This document shows positions 45,251 through 53,633 of a stretch of DNA of 64,000 bases, piece by piece; position 1 is the first letter of the stretch, and each line of letters starts with the position of its first letter. The notes under the pieces were generated by a model. That model saw only the letters and a program-made list of their open reading frames with translations. It had not been told where the DNA came from and did no database searches. Origin of the DNA: Octadecabacter sp. B2R22. Its GTDB lineage: Bacteria > Pseudomonadota > Alphaproteobacteria > Rhodobacterales > Rhodobacteraceae. The position numbers and the translations under genes were made by a program. The DNA lies in assembly GCF_018861045.1 (NCBI RefSeq), contig NZ_JAHKQJ010000005.1, forward strand, positions 124,001 to 188,000. Direction: 5' to 3'.

Positions 45251-46002
45251 TGGCTGAATTGACCGTGACAGACGGCGACGTTGGCCTCCAAGTCCGCCAC
45301 CTGCGCAAAAGCTACGGAAAACGCGTGGTTATTCGCGACGTCAACATGGAGCTCGGCCGGGGCGAGGTTGTTGCCCTGTTGGGTCCGAACGGATCCGGCA
45401 AGACCACTTGTTTTTATTCTATCGCTGGCCTTGTCACGCCCGAAGGCGGCCACGTTATCGTTGACGGTCGCGATGTAACGGCGCTGCCCATGTATCGACG
45501 TGCCAAGTTGGGCATCGGGTATTTACCGCAAGAAATGTCCATCTTTCGCGGGCTAAACGTCGAAGACAACATTCTCGCAATTCTTGAAATTTCAGAACCC
45601 GACCGCCGCCGCCGCCGCGAACGCCTTGAAGAACTCTTAAGCGAATTCTCAATCGAGCACCTTCGCCGCGCGCCTGCGCTGGCTTTGTCTGGCGGTGAGC
45701 GACGCCGAGCCGAGATCGCGCGATGTCTTGCGGCAGACCCGAAATATGTACTACTTGATGAACCTTTTGCTGGGGTTGATCCGATTGCTGTCGCTGAAAT
45801 CCGCGCACTGACCGCCGACCTCAAGAACCGGGGAATTGGCGTCCTGATCACCGATCACAACGTCCAAGAAACGCTGCAGATCGTTGACCGTGCGTATATC
45901 CTTCATGATGGACAAATTCTGATGTCTGGAACGGCCGAAGAAGTCGTAAAGGACGAAAATGTGCGCCGCGTCTATCTCGGGGATTCATTCCGCGTTTCGT
46001 GA
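45250..46002 (+). CDS. lptB: LPS export ATPase LptB
   Basis: ATP-binding subunit of the LPS extractor LptB2FG (250 aa). Walker A GPNGSGKTTCFYSIAGL, LptB-type Q-loop YLPQEMSIFRGLNVEDN, signature LSGGERRRAEIARCL, Walker B YVLLDEPFAGVDPIAV, and H-loop ITDHNVQETL, all typical of LptB. In many proteobacteria rpoN follows lptB; here there is instead a 216-base gap leading to hpf. Confidence 0.95.
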   Translation: MAELTVTDGDVGLQVRHLRKSYGKRVVIRDVNMELGRGEVVALLGPNGSGKTTCFYSIAGLVTPEGGHVIVDGRDVTALPMYRRAKLGIGYLPQEMSIFRGLNVEDNILAILEISEPDRRRRRERLEELLSEFSIEHLRRAPALALSGGERRRAEIARCLAADPKYVLLDEPFAGVDPIAVAEIRALTADLKNRGIGVLITDHNVQETLQIVDRAYILHDGQILMSGTAEEVVKDENVRRVYLGDSFRVS

Positions 46003-46160
46003 TCTTCTGACACAAAGCATTGACAGACACCCCCATTTTGTCGCCAACTAACAGGGATGACAGAATCCTTTTCCAGCGCGGTTCGGATCACGCCTTATGG
46101 GCGCAGTCGGCACACACGCAAGACGCTGTCATCAATCCTATCTTTTCAGGCGTAAATTCA

Positions 46161-46179
46161 ACAAACCTTAACGGTTTGT
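46161..46179. repeat. Palindrome upstream of hpf
   Basis: Perfect 7-bp arms ACAAACC and GGTTTGT around TTAAC, 40 bases before the hpf ATG. It may be an operator or part of the leader. No clear promoter was resolved around it; a TTGACA at 46020 lacks a matching -10. Confidence 0.5.
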
Positions 46180-46218
46180 GCGCCCGAATTGCATGCGTTG
46201 AATAATAAAGGAGATAAG

Positions 46219-46794
46219 ATGCGCTATCAGATCACAGGAAAGCATATTGATATTGGCGAAGCTCTGCAGACACACGTGCAGACTGAGCTTGGCGAAGTTG
46301 TTGGCAAATATGCTGGCCGTCCAACCGACGCAAATGTCATCTTTTCAAAGAGCGGGCATGAATATGTCTGCGAAACTGTTGTCCATCTTTCTACGGGTTT
46401 GACCGCGCAAGCCAAAGGCCATGCTACTGAAATCTATGCAGCTTTTGATAGTGCTACCGAAAAAATGGACAAACAACTCAGGCGGTACAAACGACGCCTT
46501 AAGGACCACCATAAGGAACGTTCACAACCCGTTGAACTTTCAGACGCAGGGTCGTATATCCTCGCCTCAAATAGCGAGTCGGAAGACAGCGAGCCTGAGG
46601 GCGTGACTTCGATGATCGTGGCTGAAATGGAAACGAAGATTCCAGAACTCTCCGTCGGAGAAGCAGTCATGCAAATGGAAATTGCGAACTCGCCGGTCTT
46701 GGTCTTTCGAAATGAAGGACATAGCGGTGTCAACGTGGTATACCGCCGCGAAGACGGCAATATCGGTTGGATAGACCCGCGTAACACAGGCTGA
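46219..46794 (+). CDS. hpf: Ribosome hibernation-promoting factor, long form
   Basis: A 191-aa long-form HPF that dimerises ribosomes in stationary phase. The N-terminal half (1-105) is the YfiA/RaiA fold (MRYQITGKHIDIGEALQ, basic ATEKMDKQLRRYKRRLKDHH), and the C-terminal domain (about 135-191) carries the dimerisation motif MSVGEAVMQM-like and VNVVYRREDGNIGWIDP. AAAGGAGAT precedes the ATG; the frame is open further up but without a ribosome site. Followed by ptsN, the same order as in many proteobacteria though without rpoN. Confidence 0.94.
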   Translation: MRYQITGKHIDIGEALQTHVQTELGEVVGKYAGRPTDANVIFSKSGHEYVCETVVHLSTGLTAQAKGHATEIYAAFDSATEKMDKQLRRYKRRLKDHHKERSQPVELSDAGSYILASNSESEDSEPEGVTSMIVAEMETKIPELSVGEAVMQMEIANSPVLVFRNEGHSGVNVVYRREDGNIGWIDPRNTG

Positions 46795-46810
46795 TTGGGC
46801 AAAGCCCGAT
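46794..46810 (+). promoter_or_regulatory. Small hairpin between hpf and ptsN
   Basis: ATTGGGC-AAA-GCCCGAT (one T-G wobble) is followed by TTGTATTCATT. It could be a weak terminator or a processing hairpin that makes ptsN expression lower than hpf; the T-run is too interrupted for a strong intrinsic terminator. Confidence 0.4.
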
Positions 46811-46821
46811 TTGTATTCATT

Positions 46822-47286
46822 ATGACCATTCAAGGTATCCTTCCTTTAGAAGGCATCAAAGTGATTGCTGCTGCCAGCAGCAAAAAGCGGCTGTTTCACG
46901 ACATTGGAAACATGGCTGAGTCTTGTTTTGGTCTGGATCACACGATGGTCGTGGATGCATTGGTCGAACGCGAAGGCCTTGGCCCCACAGGTGTGGGCCA
47001 AGGTGTCGCCCTACCACACGCACGCCTGCCCGCTTTGGGTCAGGTTTGCGGGCTATTCGTACGGATCAAGAAACCGCTCGACTTTGATTCAGTCGATCGC
47101 CAACCTGTTGATCTGGCATTTGCCCTATTCGCGCCTGAAGATGCTGGCGTTGAACACCTAAAGGCACTGGCGCTTGTTTCTAGGACACTTCGTGATGAAA
47201 ACATCCGCACCAAATTGCGGGCAAACGAAGACCCATCAACGATTTACACAATTCTGACTGAAGCAGTGACAGCGCAGGCCGCTTAA
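46822..47286 (+). CDS. ptsN: PTS IIA-like nitrogen regulatory protein
   Basis: EIIA-Ntr of the nitrogen phosphotransferase system (154 aa); it takes phosphate from NPr and regulates potassium, nitrogen and carbon functions by protein contact. The phosphorylatable His is in GVALPHARLP. I chose MTIQGILPLEGIKVIAAAS at 46822; the frame opens nine codons earlier without a ribosome site. It lies 27 bases after hpf. Its stop overlaps the stop of the convergent sulfotransferase gene by four bases (TTAA). Confidence 0.93.
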   Translation: MTIQGILPLEGIKVIAAASSKKRLFHDIGNMAESCFGLDHTMVVDALVEREGLGPTGVGQGVALPHARLPALGQVCGLFVRIKKPLDFDSVDRQPVDLAFALFAPEDAGVEHLKALALVSRTLRDENIRTKLRANEDPSTIYTILTEAVTAQAA

Positions 47287-48701
47287 GCGTAGGGTCCAAA
47301 CCCGAAGGCGTCATAATCGCGCTGGTAAACCTCTTTGACAGCCGCCTCGACCTCTGCGTCGTACATTCCGGCCAGCTTATCGGAATATGGATCAGTCTCC
47401 GAGATCACGGGCATGATGTCTTTCCCGATTTGCGCGGCGATAATGCCAAGGTCGTCTTGCAGCCGATCTTCCCTCAAAACCAGATCAGGGGTCACAAACT
47501 CGGCGAAGCCTTGCAGAGCATTCGCCTGAGTTGCCCAGTGCGAGTCCACACGGATCGCTGTTTGCCCGCCCAAATTGGACTTCACAAAACGCAAGAAACC
47601 CAAGAAGGCGGCCTTATGGTCGGATGGCGTATAGGAATCCTGGGAGGCGTCTTCGGGCAAGTTCCATTTGAACTGTTTCGACAAGGTCTGTCTGATGCCG
47701 ACGTAAGTCCCTTCACCTGTCTGGAGGATCTTACTACAGAACGCTGCGTGAGCACGGGCAACCGGATGACGGACGACAGTAAAACTACGGTGCCCGATGT
47801 GCTGTCGCTTCCAATCGCGCAGCGATTTCTGCGTAAATCCTGTAATCAGACTGCTAAGGTTTGCATCATCAAGTTCGGACAGCCAATTGGTGACAGCACT
47901 TTCTGGCCCTGATCGGATCGGCATATACAGCAGGGGTGACATTGGCGCGGCAACGAATGTTGGCACAGACGGCCCACGGCGGGGTTCAAAATTTGGGGTA
48001 CGGTTCAAGTTGAACCGGTCTAGACGCGCAAGCGCATCTTCCATTTCGTCAAAGTTAACGACTTTGTCCGACATCGGGCTTGGGTTTTGCTTTTTCAGCG
48101 ACTTATCAAGTTCGCTGAGCCGTGCATCCGAGCCGAGGAATGCGGCAAGGCCATTCATAACGTCGACGTCCTGCAAGTCTTCGTAATCGATATAGAACGC
48201 TGTTTGGCCGGATCGCTGTAGCCCACCCATTAACCGCACCTGAAACGCCTGCATCTTGGCAACATGTTTTTCGAACTCCGGTGCGGAAAATTCGACCGTA
48301 TCTTCCCGCAAGCGCTTCACGTCCATGAGCTTCCATTGACCCGTGGCCTTCGCGATTTTCCAACTCACGTAGCTTTCGATGGGATTACGCGTCAGGATAA
48401 TTTTGGCGCAGCGCGGGTCATCCAGCATCGTGTCGCACACACGATCATCATGACTGTTAAAATAGCGAAAACCGTTCAGCCCATCCGCCGCCTTAACCCG
48501 GTCCAACAGGTCAGTCGGGTTGGTATCCCGGTCCTCTTGTGAAAGCCCAAGAACTTCATCGCGGCTCGGATAGCCAATAAAGTTCGGATTGAACGCTTCG
48601 CCGTGGCAGGTCATCCCTTCGAACGCGTTAATGTTTGCTTCTAGGAAATTGGACCCTGTGCGCATTTCAGCGAAGACAACAAAATAGTCAAACTCAGCCA
48701 T
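47283..48701 (-). CDS. Tandem sulfotransferase-like protein
   Basis: A 472-aa soluble protein with two sulfotransferase-like halves. In half one, VVFAEMRTGSNFLEANIN (8-25) resembles the PAPS 5'-phosphosulfate loop and ILTRNPIESYVSWKIA (102-117) the 3'-phosphate site. In half two, YMPIRSGPESAVTNWL (259-274) aligns in position with the PAPS loop but lacks its Lys/Gly-Thr pattern, while FTVVRHPVARAHAAF (307-321) has the 3'-phosphate pattern. So the second half may be catalytically weak or a recognition module. It is the last gene of the galU-glycosyltransferase run, three bases after a GT14-type gene. Probable target: a surface glycan or lipid. Confidence 0.8.
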   Translation of the reverse strand: MAEFDYFVVFAEMRTGSNFLEANINAFEGMTCHGEAFNPNFIGYPSRDEVLGLSQEDRDTNPTDLLDRVKAADGLNGFRYFNSHDDRVCDTMLDDPRCAKIILTRNPIESYVSWKIAKATGQWKLMDVKRLREDTVEFSAPEFEKHVAKMQAFQVRLMGGLQRSGQTAFYIDYEDLQDVDVMNGLAAFLGSDARLSELDKSLKKQNPSPMSDKVVNFDEMEDALARLDRFNLNRTPNFEPRRGPSVPTFVAAPMSPLLYMPIRSGPESAVTNWLSELDDANLSSLITGFTQKSLRDWKRQHIGHRSFTVVRHPVARAHAAFCSKILQTGEGTYVGIRQTLSKQFKWNLPEDASQDSYTPSDHKAAFLGFLRFVKSNLGGQTAIRVDSHWATQANALQGFAEFVTPDLVLREDRLQDDLGIIAAQIGKDIMPVISETDPYSDKLAGMYDAEVEAAVKEVYQRDYDAFGFGPYA

Positions 48702-48704
48702 AAC

Positions 48705-50399
48705 TTATCTAACCAAATAGGGTTTTCGCCGCGATGGGCGGTCGTTGACAGGCGAGCTTTCGGTTGGAAAGTCCCCCATTAGGTACGGGTGCATCCCTTG
48801 GTTCTTAAGGTTCTGAAGGAATTGACCAAACCCATTAAGGTCCGCCATTTTTGGCGCTTCGGTCACGCGCCGCAGGTTCTTGGCGCCCATTTCATCCAGC
48901 ACCGTCTGCAAGGCTTCCATCGGTGTCTCAATGAAGTCAGCCAATGTCCAAATCCTGATACGGGCCTTCGTCCAAGGCGATCGCAATGCATCCAGATGTT
49001 CGCTCTCGATTCGTTGCAACTCTGCGGCTTCTGCACGGATTTCTGCAAAGTTACGGTTCGACTGGAACAGCGGGATCGCCCATGCGCCAGAGATCACACT
49101 GATCTGCGCATTCGGGTCCTTGGCCAGATCCCAACTCACAAACTGACTGTCCGTCGGGCCAAACTGGAAACATTGGCGTTCCCCGCGCGTGTTCCAAATG
49201 AGGTTAATCAAGAACGACTGGGCATGGTGATCGCGCAGCTTGGCATTGCTGGACATAGCGCCGCTAAACGTCTTTTGTCGCCCTTCAAACTCAACCCCAG
49301 CCTTGGAATACAATCGCCCGTGAACACGCGTTCCCGTCATCCTTGCAAGCCATGGTTCAAAATCTTCAAACAGATCGGCAAAGCCTTCGAACACGGAATA
49401 AGGTGCCGAAGTGAACCCGTTTTCATGGCCGGCCCTTGGCAAGCGGCTTTGCATAAAGAGACCCGCACGCCCACGCGTTCGACGTTCAACAGCTTTGGCG
49501 AAGATACGGTCAATCTTGCCTGGGTTAGGCTCGGCACCTTTGAGAGGGTATTCTTCGTTTAGGAAGTTTTCATACAGCCGGTCAGCGTTGGGCCAGATCT
49601 TCCGCGCCACAAAGCAATCCGAACGACGCAGAAGCTGCAAGTGGTCATCGTAAAAGATATGCGGCTTACCTTGATAATCGAATTTAGACAGCGTCAATGA
49701 CCGGCTTTCGATATTTTGCGAATACAGGCGAACGAGCGTCTGAAAATAGCTTTCATCCGGAATCCAAACTCGCCTGAAGTAGGCGTCATAAACGCCACGA
49801 TCGGGGTCTTCGAGGATCGCGGATAAGGTTTGCCGCGTCAGGCACCACCACTGCGACCCCATGTGCGGCACGATGCCGTCGGGCACGCGGCGGTACATTT
49901 TGAAGCGCCGTTGAAATTCAACGTAGCGGTCAAAAAGAAAGCGGTGCTTGCGCCATGAAAACGGAAACCGCAGCGTGAAGCGTTCGAAATCGAGGCCGCC
50001 CTGGGTCCAGGGAACATCCGCTGTCGTCGCACTTTCGATGAAATCGGTGCGCGGGCGCTTGGCGAGATACTCTTGTAGGTCTTTGATAGGCCGCAACGGC
50101 AAACAGGACCCCGACGCCAGATAGACGTGGCGCACATCAGGGAACTTTTCCAGCATCAGGCTAGACGCGGACTGCGAGGCCGCGACAATGCCCCATGTCC
50201 CCCACTCACAGCGATGGCGTTTGGAAAACAAAACGTCGGGCAGGTCCGCAACACTGTTCACGAAGTCATCGTAAACAGCACGATCTACATTCTTGTCCAC
50301 ATGGATCACAACGGGACAGCCCGCCGCCGACCAATGACGGATCACCTGTTCAGCACGGTGCAATGCAGTGTGCACCAACATGACCACACCCACGCTCAT
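48705..50399 (-). CDS. GT14-type (Core-2/I-branching) glycosyltransferase with C-terminal extension
   Basis: A 564-aa protein from MSVGVVMLVHTALHRAEQ; the longer frame is not supported. The first about 230 residues match the Core-2/I-branching beta-1,6-N-acetylglucosaminyltransferase family: HVDKNVDR, VYLASGSCLPLRPI, GSQWWCLTRQT and VWIPDESYFQTL, all key positions of GT14. The remaining about 300 residues (SSNAKLRDHHAQSFLINLIWN, ILFQSNRNFAEIRAEAAELQR-like) belong to no family I recognise. The start overlaps the upstream glycosyltransferase stop as ATGA. Donor sugar is uncertain. Confidence 0.82.
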   Translation of the reverse strand: MSVGVVMLVHTALHRAEQVIRHWSAAGCPVVIHVDKNVDRAVYDDFVNSVADLPDVLFSKRHRCEWGTWGIVAASQSASSLMLEKFPDVRHVYLASGSCLPLRPIKDLQEYLAKRPRTDFIESATTADVPWTQGGLDFERFTLRFPFSWRKHRFLFDRYVEFQRRFKMYRRVPDGIVPHMGSQWWCLTRQTLSAILEDPDRGVYDAYFRRVWIPDESYFQTLVRLYSQNIESRSLTLSKFDYQGKPHIFYDDHLQLLRRSDCFVARKIWPNADRLYENFLNEEYPLKGAEPNPGKIDRIFAKAVERRTRGRAGLFMQSRLPRAGHENGFTSAPYSVFEGFADLFEDFEPWLARMTGTRVHGRLYSKAGVEFEGRQKTFSGAMSSNAKLRDHHAQSFLINLIWNTRGERQCFQFGPTDSQFVSWDLAKDPNAQISVISGAWAIPLFQSNRNFAEIRAEAAELQRIESEHLDALRSPWTKARIRIWTLADFIETPMEALQTVLDEMGAKNLRRVTEAPKMADLNGFGQFLQNLKNQGMHPYLMGDFPTESSPVNDRPSRRKPYLVR

Positions 50400-51412
50400 G
50401 CCCAGTTGCCTTTCGACATGAGACCCAAGATTTCGAGCTGCCGCCAATTGATGTATTTTTCAGACCATTTGCACCACAGATCAGGATGCTGCGAGATACC
50501 TTCGGCGTAGGCTTTGTATTCTTGGGAACTGGCGTAGTGCTGGCCCCGAGACAATTCTTCTGCAGCCTTTTCGCCGAACGTGTCTAGGAACTTGGCGTGC
50601 AGTAGCATCCCTGACGCTTTCTCGCCGCCCCATTCATCATAGACGAGGTTTAAGCCGCGCGGCAAAACCATATGGGTCGAGCTCACGTATGCGTAGTTCT
50701 TGTCCCACTTTATCAGAGGTGTCTTGTTCAACGCAGGTGCACGCCACGGCTCATCCTTAAAAAACATACGAGCGCGCGGGCCACCTTGGATCCACAGATT
50801 GTAATACAGATGGTTTTTGGAGAACGTATAGTTCCCGCTATCGAACCAAGACGCGATCTCCATCGGGTCTTGGCCCTTTTTATAGGGCACCGCATCCAAA
50901 CGGCCCTTTGGGTACATGTCCAATAGCATCGCGCCGAAACTGCGAATGTCGGACGCATCCAACCAGTCCGTTAACGCACGGATAGGGCGCGTGTCACAGA
51001 ACGGGTAAACAAAAAACTCATCCGGATCGACAACGAGCGTCCAATGTCCATCGGCGTACTTGCGTTGCAAGTAGTTCAACCAGTCGACGCCAAATCTGGA
51101 TTTGCGATAGCTGCCTTTGGCCGTCCACACGGACACATCAGGTTGTTTCGCGGCGTACTCGCCACCGCCATCGTCGCTTTCGTTATCAACCATGATGAAG
51201 TGGTCGACACCTAAGTCACGGTAATATTTGAAAAAGTACGGGAGACGGACATCTTCGTTGCGAAAGGTCGAGAACAACAAGATATCGCCGCGTTTGATTT
51301 GATCGGTGCGATCCTTATGGACCGTCAACTCACGACTTTTGCGCCGGGCACGGATATGCCAGCGCTTTCGCTGAATGCGAAGCCGATAAGATGTCCAAGC
51401 GCCCAAAATCAT
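50396..51412 (-). CDS. Glycosyltransferase family 2-like protein, copy B
   Basis: A 338-aa GT-A-fold transferase. After a very basic N-terminal 35 residues, LLFSTFRNEDVRLPYFFKYYRDLGVDHFIMVDNESDDG forms the nucleotide-binding region (seen in pieces), and VVDPDEFFVYPF is the DxD metal site. LNKTPLIKWDKNYAYVSSTHMVLP is shared with the upstream paralogue at 51549-52610. It ends ATGA-coupled to the GT14-type gene. Similar to GT2/GT92-type enzymes; donor and acceptor are unknown. Confidence 0.83.
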   Translation of the reverse strand: MILGAWTSYRLRIQRKRWHIRARRKSRELTVHKDRTDQIKRGDILLFSTFRNEDVRLPYFFKYYRDLGVDHFIMVDNESDDGGGEYAAKQPDVSVWTAKGSYRKSRFGVDWLNYLQRKYADGHWTLVVDPDEFFVYPFCDTRPIRALTDWLDASDIRSFGAMLLDMYPKGRLDAVPYKKGQDPMEIASWFDSGNYTFSKNHLYYNLWIQGGPRARMFFKDEPWRAPALNKTPLIKWDKNYAYVSSTHMVLPRGLNLVYDEWGGEKASGMLLHAKFLDTFGEKAAEELSRGQHYASSQEYKAYAEGISQHPDLWCKWSEKYINWRQLEILGLMSKGNWA

Positions 51413-51548
51413 CCTTCCCGTAGCAGCGGTATTACGTGCCTATGTTACTAGCGACTTATGCTTAACACACCATTGAAAATATGGGGAATTATCGTTCATT
51501 GTTTCCATTCCTTAAACGACGATGAGAATTTGGCAACTGTTCTAAAGG

Positions 51549-52610
51549 TCAGCTGGCAGAGTTCCACGTCCCGCGTGACATCAGGCCCATAGCTTCCAGT
51601 TGAGCGGTCCCTTGGTATTTGATCGACGTTTCGACCCAGAGATCCGGGTCAGCGATCAAGGCGTTGTAGTAAGGTTGATACAATTCGCTGTTCTCGAAAT
51701 GCTGTGCACGGACCAGCTCTTCTTCGGATTTTACAGCAATGTTTGGCAGAAACTTGGTGTGGAGCAAAACCCCGGACACCCGATCTCCCTGCCCCATGTC
51801 GAACACATCATTCAATCGCCTCGGCAATATTTGGTGAGTGGATGTGACATAGGCATATTTCCGACGCCATTTCACCAAGGGCGTCTTGTTCAATGTCGGA
51901 GATCTTTCTGGTTGGCCGCCAAAGAACAAGCGATCCCTAACGCCGCCCTGGATCCAGAGGTTTCCAAAGACCGGATGTAGTTTTGCGCGGTAATTGTCCC
52001 CGTCAAACCAAGGAAGCACTTGAATGGGGTCTTGCCCTTCTTTGAACGACACCTGCCCCAAAGGGCCCTTTGGGTACATGTCGAGCATTAGCGTGCCAAA
52101 GGCATCGTGTCCCGTTGCCTCAAGATGGTTTGTCAGGGCATCTAGGTCGCGTGTTGCACTATCGGGATAAACCAGTAATTCATCTGCATCGACCGTTAAG
52201 CACCAGCGTCCGGCACCGAAATTGATTTGCAAACATGTCAGCCAATCGACACCAAATCGCGATGCTTTATAGCTGTCAGTTGTGGACCAAACAGACACGT
52301 CAGGCTGTTGAGCTAAGTAGTCCTCAGTGCCATCATCACTGTTGTTGTCCACGATAAGAAAGTGTGTGGCGCCCAATTTTCGATAGTGCGACAGCCAATG
52401 TTCCAGTCGCAACATTTCATTGCGCATCGTTGAAAAGACCAAGACGCCATCAGATGGAACCTCACCGCCTGACACCTGCGACATCTCATGCCGACGTTTC
52501 CACGATCTCAACAAAAGCCGCCGGCGCTTCCAGCGCATCCGATACGCGAAGAGTGCTAGGGAAACCCGCGACCTCGACACACGACCCCCGCTGGCGTCAA
52601 ATGGGAACAT
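51549..52610 (-). CDS. Glycosyltransferase family 2-like protein, copy A
   Basis: A 353-aa paralogue of the next gene in the run: VFSTMRNEMLRLEHWLSHYRKLGATHFLIVDNNSDDG (in pieces), DxD site LTVDADELLVYP, LMLDMYPKGPLG, and LNKTPLVKWRRKYAYVTSTHQILP. The N-terminus is strongly basic (MRWKRRRLLLRSWKRRH). It begins eight bases after the galU stop, so GalU-made UDP-glucose may feed this group. A gap of about 135 bases, A/T-rich, separates it from copy B; I see no clear promoter there. Confidence 0.83.
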   Translation of the reverse strand: MFPFDASGGRVSRSRVSLALFAYRMRWKRRRLLLRSWKRRHEMSQVSGGEVPSDGVLVFSTMRNEMLRLEHWLSHYRKLGATHFLIVDNNSDDGTEDYLAQQPDVSVWSTTDSYKASRFGVDWLTCLQINFGAGRWCLTVDADELLVYPDSATRDLDALTNHLEATGHDAFGTLMLDMYPKGPLGQVSFKEGQDPIQVLPWFDGDNYRAKLHPVFGNLWIQGGVRDRLFFGGQPERSPTLNKTPLVKWRRKYAYVTSTHQILPRRLNDVFDMGQGDRVSGVLLHTKFLPNIAVKSEEELVRAQHFENSELYQPYYNALIADPDLWVETSIKYQGTAQLEAMGLMSRGTWNSAS

Positions 52611-52618
52611 ATGCTCGT

Positions 52619-53512
52619 TTACTGTGCTGCCTGCTGCATGGCCATCAGCTCGCTCAGATAAGAACCAAACTCATCTTTAAGTTCTTCCCGAGCGAGCCCG
52701 AAAGCAACCGTTGCTTGCAGGAAGCCCGCCTTGGAGCCGCAGTCAAACCGCTGACCGCGGAACCGGTAGCCGAATACATCGCGATCATTCTTAAGCTCAG
52801 CATCAATGGCATCTGTTAATTGAACTTCGCCGCCAGAACCCGTCTTCATCTTGTTGAGGTTTTGCATGATCTTCGGAGACAGAATGTAGCGCCCAATAAC
52901 AGCAAGGTTTGAAGGAGCCTCTTCTGGTGTTGGCTTTTCAACCAGTCCTTTTACGGACACCATGGACCCGAAATCTTCTTTGATGTCGATGACACCATAA
53001 GATGACGCTTTGTCGGCTGGAACTTCCATCGCCGCGACCATACTTCCGCCGGTTTCTTCGTAGGCTTCAACCATCTGCTGAAGGCACGGCTTTTCTGCCG
53101 CAATAACGTCATCGGGCAGGATCACCGCAAAGGGTTCGTTGTGCACCAAACGTCGTGCGCACCAGACAGCGTGACCCAGACCAAGCGCGCGTTGCTGCCG
53201 GATATAGGCGATCGCGCCGCTGTCCATGTTTGTGGACTTCAAGACATCCAGAAGCTCAGTTTTGTCCTTCTTGCGCAACTCATTTTCTAGGTGAGGCGCA
53301 ATGTCAAAGTAGTCTTCTAAAGCTGACTTTCCGCGAGACGTTACAAAGATAAACTCTTTGATCCCAGCGGCACGGGCTTCGTCAATCGCATATTGGATCA
53401 ACGGGCGATCCACGAGCGTCATAATCTCTTTCGGGACGGACTTCGTGGCAGGAAGGAAGCGTGTGCCCAAACCAGCGACCGGAAAAATTGCTTTCGTTAC
53501 TCGTTTCTTCAT
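52619..53512 (-). CDS. galU: UTP-glucose-1-phosphate uridylyltransferase
   Basis: Makes UDP-glucose (297 aa), the donor for many surface glycans and for UDP-glucuronate. Family motifs: AGLGTRFLPATKSVPKEIMTLVD, PLIQYAIDEARAAGI, VILPDDVIAAEKP and the end FRGQRFDCGSKAGFLQATV. It is the first gene of the run galU-GT-GT-GT14-sulfotransferase. A TTGACA/TATGTG pair (53557-53584, 16-base spacer) upstream is a weak promoter candidate. Confidence 0.95.
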   Translation of the reverse strand: MKKRVTKAIFPVAGLGTRFLPATKSVPKEIMTLVDRPLIQYAIDEARAAGIKEFIFVTSRGKSALEDYFDIAPHLENELRKKDKTELLDVLKSTNMDSGAIAYIRQQRALGLGHAVWCARRLVHNEPFAVILPDDVIAAEKPCLQQMVEAYEETGGSMVAAMEVPADKASSYGVIDIKEDFGSMVSVKGLVEKPTPEEAPSNLAVIGRYILSPKIMQNLNKMKTGSGGEVQLTDAIDAELKNDRDVFGYRFRGQRFDCGSKAGFLQATVAFGLAREELKDEFGSYLSELMAMQQAAQ

Positions 53513-53556
53513 ATCGAATCCATCATTTCCCCTCAGACCGAGGCTTAAACTTTATG

Positions 53557-53584
53557 CACATATTAACATCAAAAAACATGTCAA
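53557..53584 (-). promoter_or_regulatory. Weak promoter candidate for galU and the glycosyltransferase run
   Basis: On the minus strand, TTGACA is followed after 16 bases by TATGTG. The -35 is ideal and the -10 is weak; the sequence between is A/T-rich. It fits the 121-base gap between kdsB and galU. Confidence 0.33.
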
Positions 53585-53633
53585 CAAAGTGAACAAACCC
53601 TGACTTTACGGGGGGAATGTTTAATAAGAATCA

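Noticed and set aside
46020-46051. TTGACA upstream of hpf as a sigma70 promoter
   Set aside because: The nearest -10-like bases (AACTAA) are 20 bases away, too far for a convincing match.
46171-46192. Possible sigma54 -24/-12 site before hpf
   Set aside because: GG and GC are 16 bases apart instead of the required 10.
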